This document shows positions 43,506-54,379 of a stretch of 64,000 nt of DNA, piece after piece (within the stretch, counting starts at the first letter, position 1; each line of letters begins with the position of its first letter). Made by a program: the position numbers and the translations under genes. The stretch is from NCBI GenBank assembly GCA_022702705.1, contig CM040430.1:12119324-12183323 (forward strand). The letters run 5' to 3'. This stretch comes from Papilionanthe hookeriana x Papilionanthe teres. Lineage: Eukaryota; Streptophyta; Magnoliopsida; Asparagales; Orchidaceae. The notes under the pieces were generated by a model. The model saw nothing but the letters and a program-made list of their open reading frames with translations. It was not told the DNA's origin and ran no database searches.

Positions 43506-46054
43506 TTTCTATTGAAGGAAACAAATATTATATCATTTTCATTGATTCTTTTCACATTTTTTTTGGAGCATACTTATAGGACAAATTTGAAACTACATTG
43601 CACTTTATTTCTTTGCATAAAATGATAAAAAATCAATTAAAAAAAAGCAAGTCAAACCATATAACAGTTTGGGAAGTCACAGATGTTTTCTCAAAATTTT
43701 TAATATCCCATATATTTTGCTCAATTGGATTCCAGAAATAACGGTTCCACATTGAATTTCTCAATTGATTTTTCTATGAACAATCATGAAACCTAAATTT
43801 TGCATTATTGAAGACAAACCCCCAATCTTAATCGAAAGTTTTCTTAAGTAATTTTAGTCGCTTAAGATGTAATTAATTATATGAGTTTATGCATGTAGAA
43901 GAATTAGTAACCATATAATCTAAAACCTATCTAATCTTCAAATTAGGTAGGGAATGATTTGTTAGAAATTTCACAAACCAAATAAATATAAAAAATTCTT
44001 ACTTTGAATATTTGAGACTATTATCGAGTGATATCCTCATCTTTCGAGATGAAGTATTACTTGTGACATCGTGCTTAGTTATTTAAACTATTAAATGTAT
44101 GAAATCTGTTCGGTCTCATTTCAAAATAAAAAATTCTCCTTTTTAAAATAAAAAATCATATTGATATATATTTAATTAAATTATTTTTATTTACAAAAAA
44201 AACAACCAACAGGGTGCAACTACAGTGGAGTGGTGTTTAGGCACCAGCTTTAGGTGCATATGCGCCCACTATAGAGCAGGCCTATTCTTTTTCCCAAGAG
44301 TACGACACATAGGCGCCGGTCTATTGGTACATATGTGCCGATTTTTGGGCGCTAATACTCCCAGTGTGGTTACATGTTTTTTGTTTTTAAGCCGATTTTG
44401 AGCATGGTAAAGGGTAACTTGATATTCTCTTTCTTTTAAACTCTTTAACGAGCACCTAGTGAATGTGAGAAGTGTCAAAGAGATGGATTTTGGTGATTTG
44501 GCTTGATTTTTGTGTCGAATTAGAAAGGGACGATTGTTGGTGTAAGTTCTGTAAGTATTTTCATATGAGTGTAGGGAATAAATTTGTGTAAGTCATTTGT
44601 AAAACTTTTTGAAGTATGTAGTGAAATTTATAGTGGTGTGACTCCATGATTTTTTCTCGTTTTTCAATTTTTTCCACATAAAAATCACATGTGATTTTCT
44701 GATTGTTTTGATTGTGTTTAAGAACTTTTTGCTTTGGCTTTTCTCAAATCTTCTGATCCTATTCCACGGTGAAATTAGATAGTCACTCTTTCAAAGTAGT
44801 TAAGGAGATGTGTGTCCTCTGTAGCACCGAGGGGTTATTTATAAGCTTGAGTAAGGGGTAGAAAAAGAAAAAGAATTATTTGAAAAATCTATTTCCTTAA
44901 ATGAATATATATTTCCTTTGAAAATTTTACAAAAGAGGAAAAGAATCTCAATTTCTTGAGAATTTCAAGTTTTTTTAATGCCTAAATGATTTTCCTTAAA
45001 AAATATCAAATACCTAAAGTTTTTAAAATCCATTACTAGATGCACACGCTTGAAAGTGCTGCACGAAATTGGTGCACTCGTGCACCACATGTTCGTGCGC
45101 ATGACACCGCACATTCGCTTATACGACACTGCACGTTCGTGTGTATGATACCTCTCGTTCCCACTCACAACACCTTACTTTTGTGCAAACAACAACGCGT
45201 GTACCGATGATGCTCATGCGCACCTGTGTTCATAGGCCACTCATGAACGTACCCCCATGTGCACCTTCACCACCAGACCACCTCTATTCGACCACCATCG
45301 TCTAGCCATTACCGCTGGACGGACACTTCTTGGCACCACCTTCATTGCTGGATCGATATTTGGCCTTCACCGTCCTCGGATCACTACCATCCAACAACCT
45401 CTGTGTAGTTGTTGCCTCAACCACTAAACAATTGTCTGACAATCGCCTCCACCATTGGACTGTCATCTGGTGGATGTCTCCGCTGCACCGCTGTTGTCTA
45501 GTCACCGCTATCTAGCCACCACCGCCATCACCATCATCTGGTCTCCACCATAGGAGCACCGCTTCTCAGTCACCACCTTCACCACGATTTGGACCACAAA
45601 ATATTTCATTGTCGGCCACAGCCACCACCAAACCACCACTAGTTGGCCACCACTGCTACCAGACCGCCACTTCCTAGCCACCACCTTTACCACCGCTATC
45701 AAGCCACAACCACCGTTGGAGCACTATCATTACTGCCTAGCCACTATCGTCACTATCGCTAGAGAAGTACCGCCATTCGGTTGTGGCCACCATTTCTATC
45801 ATGGTTAGAAATAGTCCATCCAACCCATCCCTTTAATCTGTTGAGCCATCTATAGTACCTCTGACATAAATTTAGTAATTTGAAATGACTGTTGAGAAGA
45901 CCTTTTTTTGGTAACGATCCCCACAAGAAGATTGTGTTAATACTAAAAAAAAACGACTGTATCTCATACTTTCTTAAAATTCACTATTTTACGTCACATA
46001 TTTCTTTAAAAATTGAGATATATTTTAAACGTCTTTGACAACAACATATGAAAA
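43506..46054. other. Spacer: AT-rich, then CCACCA-rich low complexity, no gene
   Basis: 43.5-44.2 kb is AT-rich. 44.21-44.4 kb holds a repeat-like block ('aggcgccggtctattggtac', 'gtgccgatttttgggcgc'). 45.0-45.8 kb is rich in degenerate 'ccaccac', 'gccaccacc' and 'tggccacca' units on the + strand. The open frames there, with Val/Trp/Arg-rich or Thr/Pro-rich translations, are composition artefacts. Confidence 0.5.
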
Positions 46055-46329
46055 TAAGGGAGCAATTGATATATCCTCAAAAATTTATTTTAATCACACA
46101 TAAATCTTAGAACACTTTGGGCAAGAAACAACTCCAAATTCAAATTCATGATCATCCAAACACCGATTTCAGCAAGCTATAGACAAACTGACCGTCTCGG
46201 CAAGGCGAGCACAATGAACCAAAAATTGATTCGGTCAAAGTTTGATCAAACGCAAATTAAGCCATTGAAGCATTATTGGAGGCTTTGGATGGGCATTTAT
46301 GTGTTCAAATAGATTCCAAACTTGATAAT
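46055..46329. repeat. Diverged fragment of the palindrome-arm family
   Basis: 'agggagcaattgatatatcc', 'gggcaagaaacaactccaaa', 'agacaaactgaccgtctcgg' and 'gatttcagcaagctata' parallel the right-arm sequence at about 42578-42770 ('agggggcaactgatacgcc', 'gagcaagaaatattcaaata', 'agtcaaactgaccggctcg'). The Athila LTR begins at its right edge. Confidence 0.6.
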
Positions 46330-47798
46330 TGATTCTAGAAAATATATTAAAAAATTCATATCAATTTTATATGAAATTGCACTTTAAAGAAAGATATTTT
46401 CTTTGTTTTATTGCAAGAATGAAGATTTATAAGTACTGAAAGCAAAAAGCACAAAAAAGCGGATTTGGAGCAAAAAGGACTCAATTTGATGAAAATTGAC
46501 CTGTCCCGCCGACGGCGAGATCGTTACCGCCGACGGTAAGTTTTACCCAAAAGATTTTAATATGTTATAAGGAGCCCGCTGACGGTGAGATGAAGCCCAC
46601 CGACAGCAAGATCAGCGTGGTTAGCCCATCTTCTAGAAGCCCGCCGACGGCAAGATCAAGCCGCCGACGGCGAGACAGTTGAAAAGAGCCAAAATACAAT
46701 GAACCTGGACGCTTTTTGAAGAGGTGCTTAAACAACCTTTGGAGATTTGACCCCTTCTATAAATAGGGACGAATTCTAGTCAGTTTAGTGTCATTAGAGT
46801 GTGAGTTTTGTGTCTGTATTTGTCATTTGTGTGAAAGTTAAGTGTCTTTGAGTGAGTGTTTAGCGTTTTGGTGTGCTATATTAGAAGGAAGAGTCAAAGG
46901 AACTTCAAGAGTCTGCTTGGGGAGAAGAATTGAGATAAGTATATTTGTTATTAATTTGTTAACTTTAATGAAATCCATGCTTTATGTTATTTTTCCCATG
47001 CATTCTGAGTAGTTTCCTTAGTCTTTCTCCTTGTTATTGAGATTACATGAAATGATGAATTAAAGTAATTATGCCTAAAATATAAAAATAGAAATTGTGC
47101 TAATCTTTAACTTAAATCTTAATTTACTTTCAATCTGGCCAATTAATTTTTTAACATATGTTGAAATATCAACTATAGTAAACATTACATCCAAGAATTA
47201 GGGAAGTCAAAAGCCTTGGATGGAGGATACTAATAAATAGGGAAATATTAACTATCGGGCGTAGAATTGGACATTTTAGTGTGACAGACTAAAATATTCA
47301 ATTCGGTCTTATTTTTTGAGAGCTGAAGTGTAGATGTTAGCCCTCAGGCGAGGGGAACGTGGGAGCTCTGAAGTGGCAGTCGGTATCCTCCCAACCTAGC
47401 CAGTAGATTCGGTAATCAAACATAAGACTAGTCGATGTTCTTTGCACTGGACCAAAGGGTAAAAAATAGGAATGCTCCCATTTGGCACAATATAATTAAA
47501 AAAAACTTATTTAATTCTTCATTCATTTAATTCTCTAAAACAAGGAGAAAGATACTTTTGTTGAAATCTTATATTCAACCTTAAGCATTAGTTTATTTTA
47601 GTTTAAGTATTCTTAATTTTCATATACTAGATTAGTAAGTAAGTTTACTTTAATTTGTCTTTGAAATTTTCTAACTTCCCTGTGGGATCGATATCTAGGA
47701 CTCCATTAGAGCCCTATATTACTTGATAACGATACGTATACTTGCGTAGTATCCACAATATAAATCATAAAATCCATAACAGAATCATCAAAAATTCA
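46330..47798 (+). repeat. 5' LTR of the Athila-type element
   Basis: It starts TGATTCTAG and ends ..aaattca, about 1.47 kb. It matches in inverted orientation the LTR at about 54380-55960, including 'gaaattgcactttaaagaaag', 'gcggatttggagcaaaaagga' and 'cacgttccc(t)cgcc' (in inverse form). It contains six degenerate copies of the CGCCGACGGCGAGATC motif at 46505-46675. Confidence 0.85.
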
Positions 47799-47802
47799 GT
47801 GC

Positions 47803-47899
47803 GGGATCAAGTTTTTGGTGCCGTTGCTAACTTTTAATATCATAATTGAAAGTATAAATATCGAAAAGTGGATCAAGTTTTTGGCGCCGTTGCTGGGGA
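47803..47899 (+). promoter_or_regulatory. Two successive primer-binding-site motifs
   Basis: 'gatcaagtttttggtgccgttgct' at 47804-47827 and 'gatcaagtttttggcgccgttgct' plus 'gggga' at 47871-47899 are near-identical and 66 bp apart. TGGCGCCGTTGCyGGGGA is the usual Athila/Tat-type primer-binding sequence, where a host tRNA primes reverse transcription. The second copy is the better match. Confidence 0.8.
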
Positions 47900-48009
47900 A
47901 GTTAAGTAAAGTAATTATTAAGGTAATTAATAGAATTATTAAAATAATTACTAGAGTAACGAACTATTTTAAATATTACTTAAAAATTGTATATGTAAAT
48001 TTGGAAACA

Positions 48010-49366
48010 AAAATTTAATACCTTACGATTCAGAATTAGAGCGCACAATCAAAAGAATTAGAAAACAAAAGAGAGAAATTATAAATTTAACACAAATGGT
48101 AAATAATCCAGAAATTGAAAATATAAACCAACAAAGACCATTAAGAGACTATGCCAACCCTACATTAGATGAAATTCACCTAACTATTCAAAACCCTGAT
48201 GTAGCTGCTAACTCATTTGAACTTAAACCTGCAATTATCCAAATGGTACATGAATAATCAATTTAGCGGTTCACCTAATGAAGATCCTAATTTGCATCTT
48301 GCTAGTTTTTTGGAACTATGCGCTACTTTTAAATATGAAGGAGTATCTAATGATCTTTATTAGACTTAGGCTTTTTCCTTTTTCTTTAAGGGATAAGGCT
48401 AAGAAGTGGTTAAATTCATTAGCACCTGGATCTATTAAAACTTGGGGACAATTATCACAAAAATTTCTATCCAAATATTTTACTCCTTCAAAAACTGTAA
48501 AACTTAGAAATGATATAACATCTTTTAGTCAGTTTGATGGAGAATCCATATATGAAGCTTGGGAGAGATTTAAAGAACTTCTTAGGAAATGCCCACATCA
48601 TGTGTTACTAGATTGGTTAATTATTCAAACTTTTTACAATGAATTAGTAGGATCTCTTAGATCAATCATTGATGCCGCTGCTGGATGTTCATTAATGTCA
48701 GAACCATTTGATGAAGCCTATGCGTTAATCGAAGAAATGACTACTAACAATTTTTAATGGCCTGCTGAAAGAATAAATCCTAAAAAGATAGCTAGTGTTC
48801 ATGAAAATGATGCAATATCTATGTTAGCTTCTCAAATCGCTGCTATATCAAAGAAATTAGATCATTTTGGAATGAATTACTCTCCAATATTAGAAGAAAA
48901 CTCATCTGGACAAATTATAGATTCTCAGTCTCCTTATGAAACTATAAATGCTATTAATAATAGACCAAATAATCCTTATGCGAATTATTATAATCCTGGT
49001 TGGAAGAATCATCCAAATTTTAATTGGAATAACAATACAGCTAATCAACAATGGATGAACAACTCTATAGGAAATCAACCTAATCAAGGAAATACAAATT
49101 ATAAACCATCTTATCCACCTGGATTTAATAACACTCAATTTAAAGATAAGAAGTTATCTATAGAAGAATTAATATTAAGTATGGGTCGACACTTGCAAAA
49201 TCAAGAAAATCAATTACAAATTCAAGGAAATCAATTACAAAATCAAGGAACAACAATTAAAAATATTGAAACTCAACTCGGACATATTCTACTCGCGCTT
49301 AATAATAGAGTTCCCGGAACTTTTCCTAGTAATGTGGAAATAAATCCTAAAGACCAAGGAAAATAA
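48010..49366 (+). pseudogene. Athila gag
   Basis: It opens near NKNLIPYDSELERTIKRIRK, then RPLRDYANPTLDEI and NSFELKPAIIQMVH, and after a frame change DPNLHLASFLELC. The core LRLFPFSLRDKAKKWLNSLA, KFLSKYFTPSKTVKLRND and YEAWERFKELLRKCPHH is well conserved. Frame breaks lie near 48245 and 48350, and an in-frame TAA at 48755-48757 follows NNF. From 48821 an Asn/Gln-rich tail (NNRPNNPYANYYNPGWKNHP, plus two QNQGNQLQ-type repeats) leads to a TAA at 49364-49366. Gag forms the particle in the cytoplasm. Confidence 0.85.
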
Positions 49367-50290
49367 CAAATTAAAGCGATACAACTAAGAAGTGGAAAAG
49401 AGTTAGAAACTAAAATTCAGAAAGAAACAGAAAGTAAAAATGAGGAAGTGGAAATTGAGAAAGAAAAGGATTTGCAAGATCAAAACTTAGAATATCCATT
49501 GATCCCTATGAAAATATATATAGAAAAACCACCACCACCATTTCCTCAACGACTTAAACAACATAAAAAAGATAAGCAAATTGCTAAATTCCTTGAAATT
49601 TTAAAAAAATTAACGATAAATATTCGTTTTGTAGAAGCATTAGAACAAATGCCTAATTATGTAAAATTTATGAAAGATATTTTAAATAAAAAAAGAAAAT
49701 TTACAGATAATGAAACTGTTGCACTTAGCGAAGAGTGTAGTCAATTATTCAGAAAAAGCTTCCTGAAAAATTAAAAGATCCTGGTAGTTTCACTATATCA
49801 TATGCTATTGGAGAAAAAAATTATGGAAAAGCTTTGTGTGACTTAGGAGAAAGCATAAATCTAATGCCTCTATCAATTTTTAAAAGATTAGAATTATGAG
49901 AAATTTCACCTACTTCAGTAACTCTTCAGTTAGCTGATCGTTCTGTGACTTATCCTAAGGGAGTTATTGAAGATGTATTAGTAAAAGTAGATAAATTTAT
50001 CTTCTCGGTAGATTTTATTGTTTTAGATATGGAAGAAGATAAAGAAATTCCAATAATATTAGGAAGACCCTTTTTAGCCACTGGAAAAGCTATGATTGAT
50101 GTTCATAAAGGAGAATTGACTATGAGAGTAAACGATCAAAAAGTAACTTTTAACATAGCAAAATCAATGAAATATCCTGCTTTAGAAAAAGATGATGAAT
50201 GTTTTCGAATGAAAATACTTGAACATTTGAAAAATGAAAATTTTAAAGAATATTATGAAGAAAAGTTAGAAGAAAATACTGAATTAATTG
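49367..50290 (+). pseudogene. Athila aspartic protease region
   Basis: IKAIQLRSGKEL leads to the Pro-rich PPPPFPQRLKQHKKDKQ and LKKLTINIRFVEALEQMPNY. A frame change near 49755 follows, then KLPEKLKDPGSF, ALCDLGESINLMPLSIFKRL (active-site Asp at about 49840), an in-frame TGA at 49897-49899, LQLADRSV, GVIEDVLVKVDKFIFSVDF and IPIILGRPFLATGKAMIDV. It would cleave the Gag-Pol polyprotein. The two breaks make this copy defective. Confidence 0.85.
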
Positions 50291-51329
50291 AAGAAGCAGA
50301 TAATGAAAAACTGGATTATATACAGGAAAATTTTGAAATGTTAGATAATACTGAAAACGTTGAAAAGAATATAGTTCCGTCAATAATTAGACCTCCTAAA
50401 CTCGAATTAAAAATTCTACCTAATCATTTAAAATATGCTTACTTAGGTAACAATTCAACTTTACCAGTTGTTATATCAGCTGAATTGAATGAATCACAAG
50501 AACAAAAACTATTAGACACATTAAAAAAATATAAGAAAACTTTTGGTTGGACTTTAGCAGATATTAAAAGAATTAGTCCTTCAATATGTATGCACAGAAT
50601 TATTTTAGATAATGAACATAAGCCAAGAGTAGATCCTCAAAGAAAATTAAACCCAATAATGAAAGAAGGAGTCAAGAAAGAGATATTAAAATGGTTAGAT
50701 AATGGTATTATATATCCTATTTCAGACAGTGCTTGGGTAAGCCCAATTCACTGTGTTCCTAAGAAAGGAGGAGTGACCATTAAAGCTAATGAAAATAATG
50801 ATTTAATACCTATAAGACAAGTTACTGGATGAAGTATATGTATTGACTATAGAAAATTAAATGCAGCCACTAGGAAAGATCACTTCCCATTACCATTTCT
50901 AGACCAAATGTTGGATCGATTAGCCGGACATAAATATTTTTGTTTTTTAGATGGATATATCGGTTATCATCAGATACATATTGCTCCTGAGGATCAAGAG
51001 AAAACTACATTACTAGTCCTTATGGAACATTTGCTTTTCGAAGAATGCCTTTTGGATTATGTAATGCACCTGCAACATTTCAGAGATGTATGATGTCTAT
51101 ATTTAGTAAATTAATTGATGATGGAATAGAAGTATTTATGGATGATTTCTCTGTATTTGGAACGTCATTTGACGCATGCTTGAATCATCTTGAAAAAGTA
51201 TTAGAAGTATGCGAAAAAACTAACTTAGTTCTAAATTGGGAGAAATGTCAATTTATGGTTGCAGGAGGAATTGTATTAGGGCATAAAATTTCGGAAAATG
51301 GCATGGAAGTAGACCCTGCAAAAATTTAA
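50291..51329 (+). pseudogene. Athila reverse transcriptase
   Basis: Landmarks are WTLADIKRISPSICMHRI, WVSPIHCVPKKGG, a TGA at 50830-50832, CIDYRKLNAATRKDHFPLPF, CFLDGYIGYHQIHIAPEDQ, a frame change at about 51010, RMPFGLCNAPATFQRCM, and EVFMDDFSVFG with the catalytic DD pair (about 51140). The part ends at the TAA at 51327-51329 after VDPAKI. The active-site residues are intact, but the frame is broken at three places. Confidence 0.9.
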
Positions 51330-52193
51330 GTTATAGCTAAATTACCACCTCCAACTACAGTAAAAGGGGTAAGAAGTTTTCTTGGACACGCTGGATTCTA
51401 CAGACGCTACATAAAAGATTTTTCAAAAATTACTAAGCCTCTATGCCAACTTTTAGAAAAGGACAAGAAATATGAATTCACAACTGAATGCTTAAATGCT
51501 TTTGAATTATTAAAAGATAAATTAATAACAGCACCTATAATAGTTTCACCTGATTGGGAGAAACCATTTGAACTTATGTGTGATGCTAGTGATTATGCTA
51601 TAGGAGCAATACTAGGGCAAATATATGATAAAATTTTCAAAGTTATATATTATGTTAGTAATACTCTTAATAATGCTGAATTGAATTATACAGTTACTGA
51701 AAAAGAGCTACTAGCAATTGTTTATGCTTTTGATAAATTTAGGCCTTATCTAATTGGAAATAAATGTATTGTGCATACTGATCACTCTGCTATTAAATAT
51801 CTAATGCAAAAGAAAGACTCCAAACCAAGATTAATTAGATGGAAATTACTAATGCAAGAATTTGATTTTGAAATCATCAACAAAAAAGGAACTGATAATC
51901 AAATTGCAGATTATTTATCAAGCTTAGATTATAATGAATTATCTGACACTGATAATGAAATTACTGACAGTTTTTCTGATGAACAATTATATAATATAAA
52001 TGAGTGGAAAATACCATGGTATGCTGACATAGTAAATTATATTGTAAGTGATATTTTACCACCTATGTTAACTTTGCAACAACAAAAAAAATTCATTCAT
52101 GATGCTAAATCATTTTTTTGGGATGAACCATATTTATATAAGCAATGTAAGGATCTTATAATTAGAAGATGCGTGCCTTATGAAGAAACATAA
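51330..52193 (+). pseudogene. Athila RNase H and integrase N-terminus
   Basis: GVRSFLGHAGFYRRYIKDFS connects RT to RNase H. FELMCDASDYAIGAILGQ (catalytic Asp), YTVTEKELLAIVYAFDKF (catalytic Glu) and IVHTDHSAIKYL are the RNase H blocks. The frame 51576-52193 is open. It ends with a TAA just before the integrase zinc finger. Confidence 0.88.
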
Positions 52194-53307
52194 CAAATCA
52201 TTCAGAAATGTCATGACTCTGATTTTGGAGGACATTTTGGAACAGATAATACTGCTTATAAAATTTTACAATCTGGATTTTATTGGCCTACTCTTTTTAG
52301 ATATGTTTATAGATATATCAAAACTTGCGATAGATGCCAACGAGTAGGAAATATATCTATAAGAAATGAAATGCCTCTAAATTTTATATTAGAAGTTGAG
52401 ATTTTCGATGTTTGGGGATTAGATTTTATGGGACCATTTGTTCCTTTATTTGAAAACTCATATATATTAGTTGTTGTTGATTATGTTTCTAAATGGATTG
52501 AAGCACAAGCTTTACCTCGGTGTGATGCTAAGAGTGTTTCAAAGTTTTTAATGAAAAATATTTTTACTAGATTTGGAATGCCACGAGTGATTATCACTGA
52601 CGGAGGTTCTCATTTTAGAAATAAATATATTCACAGTCTAGTAGAAAAATTTAACATTATTCACAAGATATCAACTGCTTATCATCCACGAACCAGTGGA
52701 TTAGCTGAAGTTTCTAATCGAGAGATTAAACGTATTTTAGAAAAGACTGTAAACCCTAATAGATTGGATTGGTCTATAAGACTAGACACTGCATTATGGG
52801 CATACAAGACTGCTTATAAAACTCCGATTGGAATGACTCCTTACAAACTTATTTATGGAAAAACTTGCCACTCATCAGTTGAATTAGAACATAAAGCTTA
52901 TTGGGTAATTAAAGAATTTAATTACAATTTGAAAGAAGCTGGTGAGAAAAGATTATTACAATTGAATGAATTAGATGAATTAAGAAATGAATCTTATCAT
53001 ATTGATAGAATTTATAAAGAAAAAAATGAAATTATGGCATGATTGGAAGATTAACCTAAAGAATTTTGAGTCAGGACAAGAAGTTTTGCTTTATAATACA
53101 AGATTAAAATTATTTCTTGGGAAATTGAAATCTCGATGGTTAGAGCTTTTCACTATAACTCAAATATTTTCATATGGAACTATAGAAATTGAAGATCCAA
53201 AAACTGGGCATAGATTTAAAGTAAACGGACACAGATTAAAACCTTATTTTGAAGGAATAAGACCAAATTTTAAAGAGGTTTTAATGCTCAGTCAACCTGA
53301 TTACTAA
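52194..53307 (+). pseudogene. Athila integrase
   Basis: The HHCC finger (CHDSDFGGHFG, then CDRCQRVGN) lies at about 52207-52350. DVWGLDFMGPF supplies the first catalytic Asp (about 52420), IITDGGSHFRNKY the second (about 52600), and LAEVSNREIKRIL the Glu (about 52710). The C-terminal GKLKSRWLELFTI / VNGHRLKPYFEG block follows a frame change near 53030-53040 and runs to 53304. The DDE residues are preserved in an otherwise broken frame. Confidence 0.9.
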
Positions 53308-53348
53308 CTAATTTAGGTCGGGCTAACGACGTTAAACCAAGCACTTTA

Positions 53349-53362
53349 TGGGAGGCAACCCA
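53349..53362 (+). promoter_or_regulatory. Conserved TGGGAGGCAACCCA hairpin after pol
   Basis: The inverted repeat ATGGG/CCCAT around AGGCAA lies 45 bp after the pol stop. To my knowledge this block ('gggaggcaaccca') recurs in Athila-type elements at this position. Its function is unknown. A role in translation or processing of the ORF3 transcript is possible. Confidence 0.5.
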
Positions 53363-53519
53363 TAGTAGTTATTAATTATGATATATTTAGTATAGTTATA
53401 AAAAAATTAAAATATACAATGAAATCTACTCATTTTACTTTTTAGAATCATCACAAATTTGAATCTAAATGAAGAAATCAGAAAATATTCGGACCATAGC
53501 GAAAAATTGGGCAATTTAC

Positions 53520-53640
53520 CTAATCTCGCCGAAGGCGAGATCAATCCCGCCGACAGCGAGATCGACGCACCCAATTTCAGTTTAAATAATTAACTATCCC
53601 GCCGACGACGAGATCGTTACCACCGACGGCAAGATAGTTC
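53520..53640. repeat. CpG-rich motif cluster upstream of ORF3 (+ copy)
   Basis: Four degenerate copies of CGCCGACGGCGAGATC arranged as two pairs (53525-53570, 53598-53635) lie between the end of pol and ORF3. It is the same motif that is found in the LTRs. Confidence 0.8.
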
Positions 53641-53776
53641 AAAAGTGGTTTTTGTGAGTTATTTTTGCGGTTTTGGACGGTTCTAAGGCCATTTCTTTAT
53701 AAAAAACATTTAAAAGTTCATTTTTACATTATCTTCATCCTTAGAAACAACTAGAGTCCCTTCAAAACAATTTATT

Positions 53777-54315
53777 ATGGCATCCAAACTGCTTGAAACC
53801 ACGAAATCTGGAGTTTTTAACCGACAAAAGTTTGTCAGTTTTGAGGCTCAGCGACTATTCAACAAAATTTTGATGAAGAAACATCTGATTAAAGAAAGAG
53901 GGTTCGTAAACAGAGGAGCGGTGAATTCAACAACAACAATTGAAGAAATGATTGTTCAGCGACGTTGGGAGGTATTCTGCTATACCACATCCGCTGTAGT
54001 CATTCCAGTAGTCAAAGAATTCTACTCTAATATGCATGCGATCCATAATGGAAGTGTCTACGTAAGAGGCACATGGGTAACTTTCACTCCTTCTCGGATA
54101 AATGAATTATACTCGATTGAGAATACCCCTGTTTGCCACTATTCAAACTTTGTTCCTACAAGATACAACATGAATGAGATCTACAGATATCTGATCGACG
54201 AACCTAATGATTGAGAATTACGAGAAGACGGGTACATTAGTTTTTCTGTGTCACTTCTTAACCCTGTCTCAAAGCATTGGCATTTCTTTATTTCATCAAA
54301 GTTATTACCCACTGA
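53777..54315 (+). pseudogene. Athila ORF3 ('env-like' / plant transposon protein), truncated
   Basis: ATG at 53777 begins MASKLLETTKSGVFNRQKFV. RWEVFCYTTSAVVIPVVKEF, YVRGTWVTFTPSRINELYSI and MNEIYRYLID are the family's recognisable blocks (a domain shared with the inverted copy at 58.5 kb). A TGA at 54212-54214 interrupts it, and a worn continuation (NPVSKHWHFFISSKLLPTD) runs to the junction. The family product is about 400-600 residues and its function is unproven. Confidence 0.75.
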
Positions 54316-54351
54316 CCCACAATTTTATATTATGATATTTTTAATTTAATT

Positions 54352-54376
54352 GCAACGACGCCAAAAACTTGACCCC
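54352..54376 (-). promoter_or_regulatory. Primer-binding site of the inverted Athila copy
   Basis: The reverse complement reads ggggtcaagtttttggcgtc and continues gttgc, matching the + copy at 47803-47827. It lies directly beyond the end of the inverted LTR. Confidence 0.8.
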
Positions 54377-54379
54377 GCT

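Larger units (their letters stand above)
46330..54315 (+). mobile_element. Athila-type Ty3/gypsy retrotransposon, 3'-truncated
   Basis: In order there is a 5' LTR (46330-47798), a leader with the TGGCGCCGTTGC primer-binding site, gag, protease, RT, RNase H, integrase, the conserved TGGGAGGCAACCCA element, and an ORF3 ('env-like') region that stops abruptly near 54.31 kb at the junction with an inverted second copy. Domain order and the gag, protease and ORF3 sequences are those of the Athila lineage (from memory). At least six nonsense or frameshift mutations are visible, so it is non-autonomous now. The 3' LTR is missing. Confidence 0.9.

Noticed and set aside
45240..45800. CCACCA-rich region as a coding gene (Thr/Pro- or Val/Trp-rich product)
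   Set aside because: Frames are open in several directions at once because of low complexity. There is no start context or domain.
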